From Inquilinus sp. Marseille-Q2685 (lineage in GTDB: Bacteria > Pseudomonadota > Alphaproteobacteria > DSM-16000 > Inquilinaceae), in contig NZ_CAKAKL010000004.1 of NCBI RefSeq assembly GCF_916619195.1, forward strand, positions 1 through 64,000: a DNA stretch of 64,000 nucleotides, in the 5' to 3' direction. Positions 9,402 through 17,729 of this stretch are shown here, one piece after another; position 1 is the stretch's first letter, and every line of letters starts with the position of its first letter. Position numbers and translations under genes: made by a program. Below the pieces are notes generated by a model, which was not told the origin of the DNA, did no database searches, and was given only the letters and a program-made list of their open reading frames with translations.

Positions 9402-10283
9402 TTAAGGTCGGCGCCCGGCCCCGGCTTGCACCAGCAGCCACTGGCGGAATGCCCGCATCGAGGCGCTTTCCTCGCGCGATTTCAGCCGCGTCAGCCAATA
9501 GCCGCCGGCCTGCACCGTCGTGTCGAAGGGCTGGACGATCCGGCCCGCCTCGATCTCCCGCCGGAACATCGCGACCGGGACCAGCGCGACGCCCGCGCCC
9601 TGCTCCGCCGCCTGCACGAGCGCCAGCGACGAATCGAACATCCAGCCCCGGAGAGCCGGCGGCTCGAGGCCGGCCGCCCTGAACCAGAGGGACCACTCAT
9701 CCCTGCGGTAGGACCGCAGCAGCTCCTCCCCCGCCAGATCCGCCGGGGTGCGCAGCCGCCGGGCGACCGCCGGCGCGCAGACCGGGGACAGGGGCGCGTC
9801 CATCAGGTGAATGGCGTCCGTCCCGTGCCAGGCGCCGTCGCCGAACCGGATGAACAGGTCCAGGCCGTCGAGCAGGATGTCCGACCGGTTGTTGTTGGTC
9901 TTCAGGCGCAGATCGACATGCGGATGCTGGTCCCGGAACGGCGCCAGGCGCGGCAGCAGCCAGCCGATGGCGAAGGTGCCGACCACGCCGATGGTGAGGA
10001 TCTCGCGGAAATTCCCTTCCTCGAACTGGCTGAGCGCGGTGCTCATCCGGCGGAACGCGTCGGTGAGCACCGGCAGCAGCACATGGCCTTCGTCGGTCAG
10101 GGCCAGGCCGCGCGACAGGCGCTTGAACAGGGTGACGCCCAGCACCTCCTCGAGCGCCTTGACCTGATGGCTGATGGCCGTCTGCGTCACCCGCAGCTCC
10201 AGCCCCGCCCGGGTGAAGCTGCAATGCCGCGCCGAAGCCTCGAAGGCCCGCAGGGCGTTCAGCGGCAGCTGCGAGATGTCCAT
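9402..10283 (-). CDS. LysR-family regulator closely resembling AmpR/GcvA
   Basis: A 293-residue LysR protein with an N-terminal winged HTH (PLNALRAFEASARHCSFTRAGLELRVTQTAISHQVKAL) and a substrate-binding domain. Stretches such as LTIGVVGTFAIGWLLPRL, AWHGTDAIHL, LLRSYRRDEWSLWF and GYWLTRLKSR match what I remember of AmpR, the activator of ampC beta-lactamase. AmpR genes normally face ampC, but no beta-lactamase is present upstream; instead there is a regulator remnant and a deaminase gene. The target is therefore unknown, and a GcvA-like role is equally possible. Confidence 0.88.
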   Translation of the reverse strand: MDISQLPLNALRAFEASARHCSFTRAGLELRVTQTAISHQVKALEEVLGVTLFKRLSRGLALTDEGHVLLPVLTDAFRRMSTALSQFEEGNFREILTIGVVGTFAIGWLLPRLAPFRDQHPHVDLRLKTNNNRSDILLDGLDLFIRFGDGAWHGTDAIHLMDAPLSPVCAPAVARRLRTPADLAGEELLRSYRRDEWSLWFRAAGLEPPALRGWMFDSSLALVQAAEQGAGVALVPVAMFRREIEAGRIVQPFDTTVQAGGYWLTRLKSREESASMRAFRQWLLVQAGAGRRP

Positions 10284-10298
10284 GGCCGCGGATGCGCG

Positions 10299-10484
10299 TC
10301 AGGCGTGATGCGCGTAGAGCACGGCGGACTGGTCCAGGTGGCGGACCATCGCCGCCTCGGCCGCATCCGGGTCGTGCCGACGGATGTGCTTCCGTCGGAC
10401 GATGGGCTCGACCGAATCCCGCACCAGATGACCTCCCGCCCGGCCGCTCCATGCCGCGACCACGATGGCACGATCATCATACCA
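10299..10484 (-). pseudogene. C-terminal remnant of a GntR/FadR-type FCD-domain regulator
   Basis: The 227-bp gap between the LysR and deaminase genes holds a 61-codon minus-strand frame bounded upstream by an in-frame TGA (10485-10487). Its end reads IRRHDPDAAEAAMVRHLDQS and finishes ...YAHHA, the pattern of the last FCD helix in GntR-family regulators (R.D...AE.AM..HL). There is no DNA-binding domain, no start codon with a ribosome site, and nothing matching upstream. It looks like the decayed 3-prime end of a deleted regulator. The call rests on motif recognition only. Confidence 0.5.
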
Positions 10485-10510
10485 TCATGGCCGGCCGGCA
10501 TCACCGTCGG

Positions 10511-11005
10511 CTATGGAGCGGACGGCCGCCAGAAGCCGTCATGGACCCGGGCGGAGTCCTCCGCCAGCAACGGGCCGACCACCTCGATCCGCCGCTGGCC
10601 TGCGGCCAGGACCTCGCGGCAGGGCAGATCCATCGTCAGGTTCTCCGGATCGGGGCCGATCAGCGCCTTGAGCGCCCGCTCGCCGAGGCCGTAGACCACC
10701 CGGCCGACCCCGGCCCAGTAGACCGAGCCGGCGCACATCGCGCAGGGCTCCGCGCTGGAATACAGGGTGCAGCCGGCGAGGAAGGCGGTGTCGTACCGGG
10801 CCGACGCCTCGGTCATCAGGTTGCGCTCGGCATGGCCGGTGCGGTCGCCGCGCGTGCCGCAGGTGTTCATCGCCTCCAGCAGGATATTGCCGTCGGCATC
10901 GGCCAGCAGCGCGCCGAAGGGATGGTCGCCGCGCGCCCGCGCCTGTTCGGCCAGCCGGATCGTCCGGCGCAGCAGCTCGACGTCGCGATCCGGGGAGATC
11001 GCCAT
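10511..11005 (-). CDS. Nucleoside (cytidine/guanine-type) deaminase
   Basis: A 164-residue member of the CDA/dCMP deaminase fold. The zinc site is intact: GHAERNL (His-Ala-Glu) and SSAEPCAMCAGSVYWAG (PCxxC). HPFGALLADADGNIL forms the first strands. The PFGA and N motifs fit guanine deaminase / TadA-like small deaminases rather than biosynthetic CDD, but the exact base cannot be fixed. The ATG at 11005 has a strong ribosome site (GGAGG, 5-6 bases upstream); a longer frame to 11164 lacks one. It is divergent from a purine-type importer operon, which suits a role in base salvage. Confidence 0.85.
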   Translation of the reverse strand: MAISPDRDVELLRRTIRLAEQARARGDHPFGALLADADGNILLEAMNTCGTRGDRTGHAERNLMTEASARYDTAFLAGCTLYSSAEPCAMCAGSVYWAGVGRVVYGLGERALKALIGPDPENLTMDLPCREVLAAGQRRIEVVGPLLAEDSARVHDGFWRPSAP

Positions 11006-11080
11006 GGCCCCCTCCTCTTCTCTGCTCCCCGCAGTCCTAGCCGGCCCCAGGCGTTGCCACAAGGATCGGGATGAGCAGTC

Positions 11081-11203
11081 TTCGGGCAAGCGCGGATCTG
11101 ACCATTGTTTGGGCAGGTTGCCCGAATCCGGATCGCCCCTCGCCTGCAGGAGCACGGGAACCATCGCCGTTTCAGCGGCCTCCGGACTGGCATGCTTCCT
11201 GCA
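11081..11203 (+). promoter_or_regulatory. Candidate sigma-54 promoter with upstream dyad
   Basis: At 11188-11203, TGGCATGCTTCCTGCA has GG and GC dinucleotides exactly 12 bases apart, the hallmark of -24/-12 (RpoN) promoters (consensus TGGCAC-N5-TTGCA). Upstream lies an imperfect palindrome TTGGGCA-GGT-TGCCCGAA (about 11109-11126), with a further TTCGGGCAA half site at 11081-11089; this is about 90-130 bp from the predicted start, the usual place for an enhancer-binding protein. The gap is 379 bp (11006-11384) and the predicted leader is about 170 nt. Nitrogen control would suit the operon downstream. Confidence 0.5.
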
Positions 11204-11384
11204 TCATTCGGAGTGACGAGTAGAAGCGGTCAGGGCCGAGGCCCGGGACATTGCTCGGCAGGATCGACGCTTGGGGCGATGCCATGCCGACTTCTCCGTT
11301 CAGCGACACGACAGGCGCAGCACCCGGCCGGCCCGGCATCGGGCGGGAGGACCACGTCTGCGCCGCGAACCAAGGGGGCTTTCC

Positions 11385-12380
11385 GTGCACGGAACACTCG
11401 CGAGGCTGCTCGGCGGGGTCTTCGCCCTGGCCGCTTCCATCCCGGCCGCGCAGGCGGCGGACAAGGTCGTCTACCAGCTGGACTGGCTGCCGGGTGGCGA
11501 CAAGGCGCCGATCTATGTCTGCGTGCAGAAGGGCTTCTGCGCCGAAGCCGGGCTGGACGTCGCGATCGAGAGCGGGCGCGGCTCGTCCGAGGCGATCACC
11601 AAGATCGCGACCGGCAATTCCGACATCGGTTCCGCCGGGCTCGGCGCGCTGATGGAGGCGCGGGCGATCGAGAAGGGGCCGGTCACCGCCGTGATGTCGC
11701 TGTTCAACCAGGGCCCGCACGCCTTCTACGCCCTGGCCGGCAGCGGCATCGCCAAGGTGGCGGACGTGAAGGGCAGGTCCGTCGCCACCTCGCCCTTCAC
11801 CGAGTCCAACATCTATCTGCCGCTGGTGCTGGGCGACGCCGGCCTGTCCGAGGCCGACATCACCCTGACCAAGGCCGATCCCGGCGCACTGGGACCCATG
11901 CTGATGACCGGCCGGACCGACGTCATCATCGCCTGGCTGACCGACGTCGCCCGCTACACCGGACAGGCGCGGGAGGCGGGCAAGGAGCTGGTCATCCTGC
12001 CCTGGGCGGCGGCGGGGCTGGACCTCTACTCCGCCTCGCTGATCGCCTCGGACCGGTTCCTGAAGGAGCGGCCGGAGGCGGCCCGGCGCTTCGTCGCCGC
12101 CTACAGGAAGTCGCTCGAGTTCACCAAGGCACATCCGAAGGAGGCGGCGGAGGCGGTCGCGGCCATGGTGCCGGAGCTGTCGGCAGAGGATGTCGAGGGC
12201 TCGGTCAAGGACGCGCTGGTCCTCGCCTTCAACGAGGTGACGGAGAAGGACGGCCTGGGCGTGTTCGAGCCGAGCCGGCTGAAGGCAACCTGGGAGCGGG
12301 TGGCCAAGGCGGAGAAGCTGGACCCGGCGGCGCTGAACCCGGAATCCGTCGTCGACCGCAGCTTCCTGCCGGGGATGTGA
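11385..12380 (+). CDS. NMT1/SsuA-type periplasmic substrate-binding protein
   Basis: A 331-residue protein with a cleavable Sec leader ([22 protein letters not shown], cut before AD) and the NMT1/THI5-like fold: [30 protein letters not shown], then [15 protein letters not shown]. It would deliver a small nitrogenous or sulfonated ligand to the two following ABC components. I chose the GTG at 11385 because AAGGGGG lies 7 bases upstream and translation starts right before the leader. The neighbouring deaminases suggest a purine or pyrimidine ligand (compare ThiY, RibY and the hydroxymethylpyrimidine binders); that is inference. Confidence 0.88.
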   Translation: MHGTLARLLGGVFALAASIPAAQAADKVVYQLDWLPGGDKAPIYVCVQKGFCAEAGLDVAIESGRGSSEAITKIATGNSDIGSAGLGALMEARAIEKGPVTAVMSLFNQGPHAFYALAGSGIAKVADVKGRSVATSPFTESNIYLPLVLGDAGLSEADITLTKADPGALGPMLMTGRTDVIIAWLTDVARYTGQAREAGKELVILPWAAAGLDLYSASLIASDRFLKERPEAARRFVAAYRKSLEFTKAHPKEAAEAVAAMVPELSAEDVEGSVKDALVLAFNEVTEKDGLGVFEPSRLKATWERVAKAEKLDPAALNPESVVDRSFLPGM

Positions 12381-12384
12381 GAGC

Positions 12385-13158
12385 ATGACGGCCCCGCCCG
12401 CCATCCGCTTTTCCGGCGTCGAGCAGGCCTTCCCCACCGAGGCCGGCACGATCCGCGCCCTCGCCGGCGTCGACATGGCGACCGGCCGGCACGAATTCGT
12501 CGCCGTCCTCGGCCCGTCGGGCTGCGGCAAGTCGACCCTGCTGCGGCTGGCCGCCGGCCTGCTGCGCCCGACCGCCGGCACGGTCGAAGTGTTCGGCAGG
12601 CCGGTGACCGAGCCGCGCGACGACATCGGCATCGTGTTCCAGAAGCCGACGCTGCTGCCCTGGGCAACCGTCGAGGACAATGTCGTCTTCCCGGCCCGGC
12701 ACAAGACCGGCCGGGTCGGCCCCGGCGACCGGGAGCGCGCCCGCGCCCTGCTGGCCCGGGTCGGCCTGGCCGGCTTCGAGAAGCGGCTGCCGGCGGAGCT
12801 GTCGGGCGGCATGCAGCAGCGCGTCGGCATCGCCCGGGCGCTGTTCATGGACCCGGACATCCTCCTGATGGACGAGCCCTTCTCCGCCCTCGACGCCCTG
12901 ACCCGCGAGGAGATGGGCTTCGAGCTGCTGCGGATCTGGGAGACGCAGCCGAAGACGGTGCTGTTCATCACCCATTCGATCGGCGAGGCGGTGCTGCTGG
13001 CCGACCGGGTGGTGGTGCTGAGCGAGCGGCCCGGCCGCGTCGTCGAGGACTTGGCCGTCGGCCTGCCCCGGCCGCGCGGCATCGACACCAGCAACCACAA
13101 GGCCCTGCACGACCATGTCGGACATCTCCGCGCCCTCCTCCTCAAGCGTGCGGCCTGA
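12385..13158 (+). CDS. SsuB/TauB-type ABC transporter ATP-binding protein
   Basis: A 257-residue ATPase with Walker [10 protein letters not shown] (residues 43-51), Q-loop [10 protein letters not shown], signature [11 protein letters not shown], Walker [13 protein letters not shown] and H-loop FITHSIGEA, all intact. The LLPW after the Q-loop is typical of nitrate/sulfonate/taurine-class importers. It follows the binding-protein gene by 4 bp and overlaps the permease gene by 44 bp. Confidence 0.93.
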   Translation: MTAPPAIRFSGVEQAFPTEAGTIRALAGVDMATGRHEFVAVLGPSGCGKSTLLRLAAGLLRPTAGTVEVFGRPVTEPRDDIGIVFQKPTLLPWATVEDNVVFPARHKTGRVGPGDRERARALLARVGLAGFEKRLPAELSGGMQQRVGIARALFMDPDILLMDEPFSALDALTREEMGFELLRIWETQPKTVLFITHSIGEAVLLADRVVVLSERPGRVVEDLAVGLPRPRGIDTSNHKALHDHVGHLRALLLKRAA

Positions 13159-13957
13159 ACGCGATGCCGCCGCAGGGCGGCCGCGGGTCGTGCGGCTGGC
13201 CCGCATGCCCGGCCTGCTGCCGGCCGCGACCTTCGCGCTGATCCTGGTCGCCTGGGAGGCGTCCTGCCGCCTGCTCGACATCCCCAGCTTCCTGCTGCCG
13301 GCGCCGAGCCGGATCCTCGGCGGCTTCGAGGCCGTCGAGACCACGCGCTGGCTGGAGCATGTCTGGGCGACGCTTCGGGTGGCGCTGATCGGCTATTTCG
13401 CATCGATCGCGATCTCGCTGCCGATCGCGGTCGGGCTGGCGCGGTCGGAGCTGCTGTCGCGGGCGCTGTACCCGATCCTCGTCGTCGTGCAGTCGGTCCC
13501 GGTGGTGGCGGTGGCGCCGATCATCATTGTCGGGCTCGGCTCCGGCGACGCGCCGCGCGTCGTCATCACCGGCCTGATCACCTTCTTCCCGCTGGTGGTC
13601 TCGATCACCACCGGGCTGATGGCGACCCCGCCCGAACTGATCGAGCTGTCGCGCAGCCTGCGCGCGCCGGCGATCCGCGAGATCACCCAGATCCGCCTGC
13701 CCTTCGCCGTGCCCTATATCTTCTCGGCGCTGAAGATCTCGATCACCCTCGCCGTGATCGGCGCGGTGGTGGCGGAGTTCGTCGCCGCCGAGAAGGGCCT
13801 CGGCTACTTCATCCAGTTCTCGACCTCGATGTTCAAGGTGCAGCAGGCCTGGGCCGGGCTGGTCGTGCTGGTGCTGCTGTCGCTGGCGCTGTTCCACCTG
13901 GTCACCGCGGCGCAGCGCTTGTGGTTCCCCTGGAGCCTGCCGCGGGGCCGCGCATGA
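13115..13957 (+). CDS. SsuC/TauC-type ABC transporter permease
   Basis: A 280-residue inner-membrane permease with about six helices, beginning at [21 protein letters not shown]. The BPD_transp_1 coupling region reads [30 protein letters not shown]. The gene starts inside the 3-prime end of the ATPase gene (44-bp overlap) and its stop overlaps the amidohydrolase start (ATGA). ATG 13206 is an alternative start that would remove a short, non-hydrophobic N-terminus. Confidence 0.9.
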   Translation: MSDISAPSSSSVRPERDAAAGRPRVVRLARMPGLLPAATFALILVAWEASCRLLDIPSFLLPAPSRILGGFEAVETTRWLEHVWATLRVALIGYFASIAISLPIAVGLARSELLSRALYPILVVVQSVPVVAVAPIIIVGLGSGDAPRVVITGLITFFPLVVSITTGLMATPPELIELSRSLRAPAIREITQIRLPFAVPYIFSALKISITLAVIGAVVAEFVAAEKGLGYFIQFSTSMFKVQQAWAGLVVLVLLSLALFHLVTAAQRLWFPWSLPRGRA

Positions 13958-15318
13958 CCGACTTCGTGATCACGGGCGCCGTCGGCATCCTGACCGGCCT
14001 GCCGGGCGCCGCGGCAAGGGCGTCGGGCGGCATCCGGGTGCGCGGCGGCGTCATCGCCGAGATCGGCGCGCTGCGGCCGGAGCCGGGCGAGCGGGTGGTC
14101 GACGCCACTGATGCGGTCGTCACCCCCGGCTTGGTCAACACCCATCACCACCTGTTCCAGAGCGTGCTGAAGGCGGTGCCGGAGGGAATGAACGAGCCGC
14201 TGGCCGCCTGGCTGCGCCTCGTCCCCTATGCCTATTGGGACCGGCTGGACGAGGAGGCGATGCGCGTCGCCGCCACGATCGGCCTGGCCGAGCTGGCGCT
14301 GTCCGGCGCGACGACGGTCGCCGATCATCATTATGTCTACTCGGAGCGCTACGATTTCGATCCGGACGCAATTCTGTTCGAGATGGCAGAGCGGTTCGGT
14401 CTGCGCTTCGTCCTGGCCCGCGGTGGCGCCACCAAGGGCCGCGCCTTCGATTCCGGCCGCAGCGCGCCGCTGCCGACCGAACCGCTGGACCGCATGATCG
14501 CCGCGGTGGAGGCCACGGCCCGGCGCTGGCACGACCCCTCCCCCGCCGCGATGCGCCGGGTCGCCTTCGCCCCGACCACGCCGACCTTCTCGCTGGAGCA
14601 AGGGGAGCTGCGCGAGGTCGTCGCCGCGGCCCGGGCCATGGGCCTCAGGCTGCATTCGCATCTGTCGGAGACGATCGACTACGTCACCTACACCATGGCG
14701 CGCTACGCCCAGCGGCCGGTGGAGTGGCTGGCCGGACATGGCTGGCTGGGGCCCGACGTCTGGTTCGCCCATCTGGTCGAATGCGACGAGGCCGAACTGC
14801 GGCTTCTGGCCGAGACCGGCACCGCCATGGCGCATTGCCCGCAGGCCAATGCCAGGCTGGGATCCGGCATCGCGCCGGCCGACCGGCTGCATGCCCTCGG
14901 CGGGACGGTGTCGCTGGCGGTCGACGGGGCGGCGGCGAACGAGGCCGCCGACATGGCCTCGGCGCTCTACGCCGCCTTCTCGCTGCACCGGGCGCAGAAG
15001 GGCGCGGCCGCGACCACCGCGGAGACCGTGCTGCGCTGGGCCACGGCCGGCGGCGCCCGCGCCCTGGGCTTCGACGCGATTGGCACGATCGAGCCGGGCA
15101 GGCAGGCCGATCTCGCGATCTTCGACCTCGGCGCGCCGCGCTATCTCGGCCAGCACGACCGGGCGCTGGGTCCGATCATCTCGGGCGGCGGGGCGCGGGT
15201 CCGGCACAGCTTCGTCGGCGGCCGGCCGGTGGTGGAGGACGGACGGCTGCCCTGGCTCGACCTCAGCCAACTGGCCGCCGACGCCGGACGGGTCGTGGCC
15301 CGGATCGCCGGAACCTGA
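13954..15318 (+). CDS. Amidohydrolase, 8-oxoguanine/amino-purine or triazine deaminase type
   Basis: A 454-residue metal-dependent hydrolase of the cyclic amidine group (AtzA/TrzN/8-oxoguanine deaminase). The metal and catalytic residues are in place: His64-Thr...His66 in NTHHHLFQS, His236 in HSHLSE, His273 in FAHLVECD, and Asp324 in LAVDGAAANE. The pattern WHDP..AAMRRVAFAPTTP is what I associate with 8-oxoguanine deaminases. It probably releases ammonia from an imported amino-heterocycle in the cytoplasm. The ATG overlaps the permease stop. Guanine, isocytosine or s-triazine deamination cannot be excluded. Confidence 0.85.
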   Translation: MTDFVITGAVGILTGLPGAAARASGGIRVRGGVIAEIGALRPEPGERVVDATDAVVTPGLVNTHHHLFQSVLKAVPEGMNEPLAAWLRLVPYAYWDRLDEEAMRVAATIGLAELALSGATTVADHHYVYSERYDFDPDAILFEMAERFGLRFVLARGGATKGRAFDSGRSAPLPTEPLDRMIAAVEATARRWHDPSPAAMRRVAFAPTTPTFSLEQGELREVVAAARAMGLRLHSHLSETIDYVTYTMARYAQRPVEWLAGHGWLGPDVWFAHLVECDEAELRLLAETGTAMAHCPQANARLGSGIAPADRLHALGGTVSLAVDGAAANEAADMASALYAAFSLHRAQKGAAATTAETVLRWATAGGARALGFDAIGTIEPGRQADLAIFDLGAPRYLGQHDRALGPIISGGGARVRHSFVGGRPVVEDGRLPWLDLSQLAADAGRVVARIAGT

Positions 15319-15346
15319 GGACCGCATGTCACGGAAGGAGAGTTCG

Positions 15347-16330
15347 ATGACCGACAGCACGCTGGCGGAGCTGCGCCGGGAGGCGACCTATGGCGGCGAA
15401 GGGCGGGAGAAGCCGCGCGAGGTGCCGCGCATCGACATGAGCCGCTACGAGGCGCGGAAGGCGGAGATCGCCGACGCGCTTTGGACGGCGGCGACGGAGA
15501 TCGGCTTCTTCCAGCTGGTCGACCACGGCATCGCGCCGGAGCTGGTGGACGAGGTCTTCGCCATGGCGGAACGCTTCTTCGCCCTGCCGCAGGAGATCAA
15601 GGCCAAGTATCCGCTGGTCGGCGGCAGCAATGCGGGCTGGGAGTACAAGACCCAGGTGCGGCCCTCGACTGGCACCGCCGACCAGAAGGAATCCTACCAG
15701 ATCACCCTGCCGCGCATGGCGCCGCTGTGGCCGGACGGCGAGGAACTGCCGGGCTTCAAGGCGACGATGCTGGCCTTCGAGCGGGCGAACTGGGCGCTCG
15801 GCATGAAGGTGCTCGAGTGCTTCCGGCTGAAGCTCGGCTTCCCGCCCGACTTCTTCACCGCGGCGCACGACCCGCAATCGCCGGAATATCAAAGCACGCT
15901 GCGCCTGCTGCACTACCTGCCGATGAAGGATGCGCGGCCGGAGGACTTCACCTTCTGGCGGGCCGGGGCGCACACGGATTTCGACTGCCTGACGCTGCTG
16001 CATCAGCGGCCCGGCCAGGGCGGGCTGCAGCTGTGCCCCGGCAAGGAGGCCGAGGCGCTGGAATGGACCGATGTCGAGCCGCTGCCCGGCGTCGTCACCT
16101 GCAACATCGGCGACATGCTGATGCGCTGGAGCGACGACCGGCTGTTGTCGACCCTGCACCGCGTCCGCATGCCGAAGCCGCAGGAGCCGCAGGGGTCGCG
16201 CTACTCCATGGCGTTCTTCTGCCAGGCCAACCGGGACGCGGTGATCCAGGGTCCGGAGCGCCGCTACGACCCTATCACGGCGCATGACTACCTCCAGCAG
16301 CGGATCGCGGCCAATTTCGCGAAGGGCTGA
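15347..16330 (+). CDS. Isopenicillin-N-synthase-like Fe(II)/2-oxoglutarate oxygenase
   Basis: A 327-residue DIOX_N plus 2OG-FeII_Oxy protein. The iron triad is present: His209 and Asp211 (AHTDFD) and His271 (STLHRV); Arg285-x-Ser287 (RYS) would bind the 2-oxoglutarate carboxylate. The N-terminus has IADALWTAATEIGFFQLVDHGI. Start ATG 15347 has AAGGAG 7 bases upstream; ATG 15326 is less likely. It closes the importer-deaminase operon 28 bp after the amidohydrolase, so it may oxidise the deaminated heterocycle or demethylate the ligand; the substrate is unknown. Confidence 0.87.
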   Translation: MTDSTLAELRREATYGGEGREKPREVPRIDMSRYEARKAEIADALWTAATEIGFFQLVDHGIAPELVDEVFAMAERFFALPQEIKAKYPLVGGSNAGWEYKTQVRPSTGTADQKESYQITLPRMAPLWPDGEELPGFKATMLAFERANWALGMKVLECFRLKLGFPPDFFTAAHDPQSPEYQSTLRLLHYLPMKDARPEDFTFWRAGAHTDFDCLTLLHQRPGQGGLQLCPGKEAEALEWTDVEPLPGVVTCNIGDMLMRWSDDRLLSTLHRVRMPKPQEPQGSRYSMAFFCQANRDAVIQGPERRYDPITAHDYLQQRIAANFAKG

Positions 16331-16365
16331 CATCACCGGCCTTCGAGATCGACCCTCCATCCCCA

Positions 16366-16524
16366 TTCCGTCATCGCGAGGCGCGGCACGCCCCTTTTTA
16401 GTTCAGAAGAGGGCCATCCCAGGGGCCGGTGCCGCTGGATGGCCGCGCCCCTTCGGGGCTCGCCATGGTTCGGGGGCATGGGCCTGCTCTCTGGATCAAG
16501 TCGGGATCCCAATCGGTCCGGCCG
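16366..16524. repeat. Palindromic intergenic element between convergent genes
   Basis: The 217-bp gap between two convergent genes has no ORF of its own. It opens with CCGTCATCGCGAGGC, similar to the CATTGCGAGG ends of common alphaproteobacterial intergenic repeats. It also holds inverted arms GGCCATCC (16412-16419) / GGATGGCC (16437-16444) and a GCCCC-TTC-GGGGC hairpin (16447-16459). CCCCTTTTTAG at about 16391-16401 gives a T-run. It probably serves both genes as a terminator and may be a dispersed element. Confidence 0.45.
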
Positions 16525-16547
16525 TCGGCATAACTGCGGGCACCGGC

Positions 16548-17399
16548 CTACACGCGCAGCTCCGTGTCCAGGGTGGCGACGATCTCCTCGCCCCACAATA
16601 CCCGCGCAGAGAAGACGTAGTGCGACAGGGTGCGCGAGGCCGAAAGGCAGTCGGCGTGGAAGGATAGCGACACGGCGGCGGGGACAAGCCTGAGCGCCGC
16701 GACGTCGGTCCGGACCACGGAGTAGTCGACTTCCTTGCCCAGGATGTGGTGCAGGAGGCGGCTCACCACCTGGGCGATGGTCTCGGCGATGATCGCGACC
16801 GGCCAGGCCGGATAGCCGGGAAAGTGGCCGGCGCACCGGGCCGGCGCCAGCGGCTGGCTGCGCGCCGTCAGCGACAGCGCCTGCGGCTCGTCGAATTCCA
16901 GCGGGATCGGCTCCCGGTAGGGAGACCCTTCCGCGAGAGGGGTCTCTTCGGTCCGGTAGTCCTGGAACAGCCGCTGGAACACCCGTTCCGGCAGGGCCTG
17001 ATAGTCGCAATGCAGATGGGCGAAAGGCCTGCCGTCCGACACGATCGCCTGCGCTTTCAAGGAACGCCGGTCGTGGCTCACCGTCTCGGCGGTCGCCTCG
17101 AAGATCCGCCCTGGCTCCCTCGGCTGGGCGCCATCGAGGGTGCTGAAGCGCGCCCTGGTCGCGAGATAGTAGATTCGTTCCGTCGCCCGGCCGGCCACGG
17201 CGGCGCAGGAGCCGAGAATGGCGAGATGCCGCCCGACCTCGGCCGAAGCGACCGGCCCGCGTTCGTAGCCGGTCGTCTGCTCCGAAGCGAAGACGCCTCG
17301 GACGGCACCATCCGGAAGGCCCTGCAGCTCGCCGAAGGCGAAATAGGGAGCCTGCACGGCAATGCGATCACAGATCGTCGAGATATCCAACCGCGGCAT
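16548..17399 (-). CDS. Double hot-dog fold protein, dehydratase/thioesterase-like
   Basis: A 283-residue protein of uncertain function. The C-terminal half carries GHFPGYPAWP (residues 191-200) followed by VAIIAETIAQ, the layout of the central helix of FabA/FabZ-type hydroxyacyl-ACP dehydratases. The N-terminal half has a matching GRHLAILGSCAAV helix and VFASEQTT strands, so two hot-dog folds in tandem are likely. The usual catalytic His is present in GHFPG; a Glu or Asp partner is not evident. Start ATG 17399 has GGAGG 7 bases upstream. It stands alone, next to an A+T-rich gap. Confidence 0.6.
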   Translation of the reverse strand: MPRLDISTICDRIAVQAPYFAFGELQGLPDGAVRGVFASEQTTGYERGPVASAEVGRHLAILGSCAAVAGRATERIYYLATRARFSTLDGAQPREPGRIFEATAETVSHDRRSLKAQAIVSDGRPFAHLHCDYQALPERVFQRLFQDYRTEETPLAEGSPYREPIPLEFDEPQALSLTARSQPLAPARCAGHFPGYPAWPVAIIAETIAQVVSRLLHHILGKEVDYSVVRTDVAALRLVPAAVSLSFHADCLSASRTLSHYVFSARVLWGEEIVATLDTELRV

Positions 17400-17729
17400 C
17401 AAATCGCCTCCATGGTGAAACCATCGCACAGCCTCGGCCGGGAGCATCGCGGTTACCGATGCCACGGCGATTGGCGATCACCGGCGCGAGCGCCAGTAGT
17501 TTTTAGATACATTTTTCCTTTTCATTATCGTTCAGATCGTAATTCATGCATCTCCGGCACATCAATATTTCAGTGTATAGAAAATAAGAATAAAATCTGC
17601 ACTTATATTGCGACCATCACCTCGCTCGCAAATAGGCCGAAGCACGCTTGCCGCCGGTCGCCACAGCGCTGGCCGGAATGCGTTCATTGGCGCAAGGATG
17701 AGACTGTCCACAGCCCTGGAGAGTCGCCC
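17400..17729. other. A+T-rich divergent promoter region
   Basis: This 330-bp gap separates the divergent hot-dog and dehydrogenase genes. The part from about 17495 to 17625 is strikingly A+T-rich compared with the rest of the window (runs such as TTTTTAGATACATTTTTCC). No ORF with coding character is seen on either strand. It probably holds promoters for both flanking genes; I cannot point to one convincing -35/-10 pair. Confidence 0.4.

Noticed and set aside
10511-11164. A longer start for the deaminase at 11164
   Set aside because: The added 53 residues have no homology-like character, while ATG 11005 has a strong ribosome site directly before the conserved fold.
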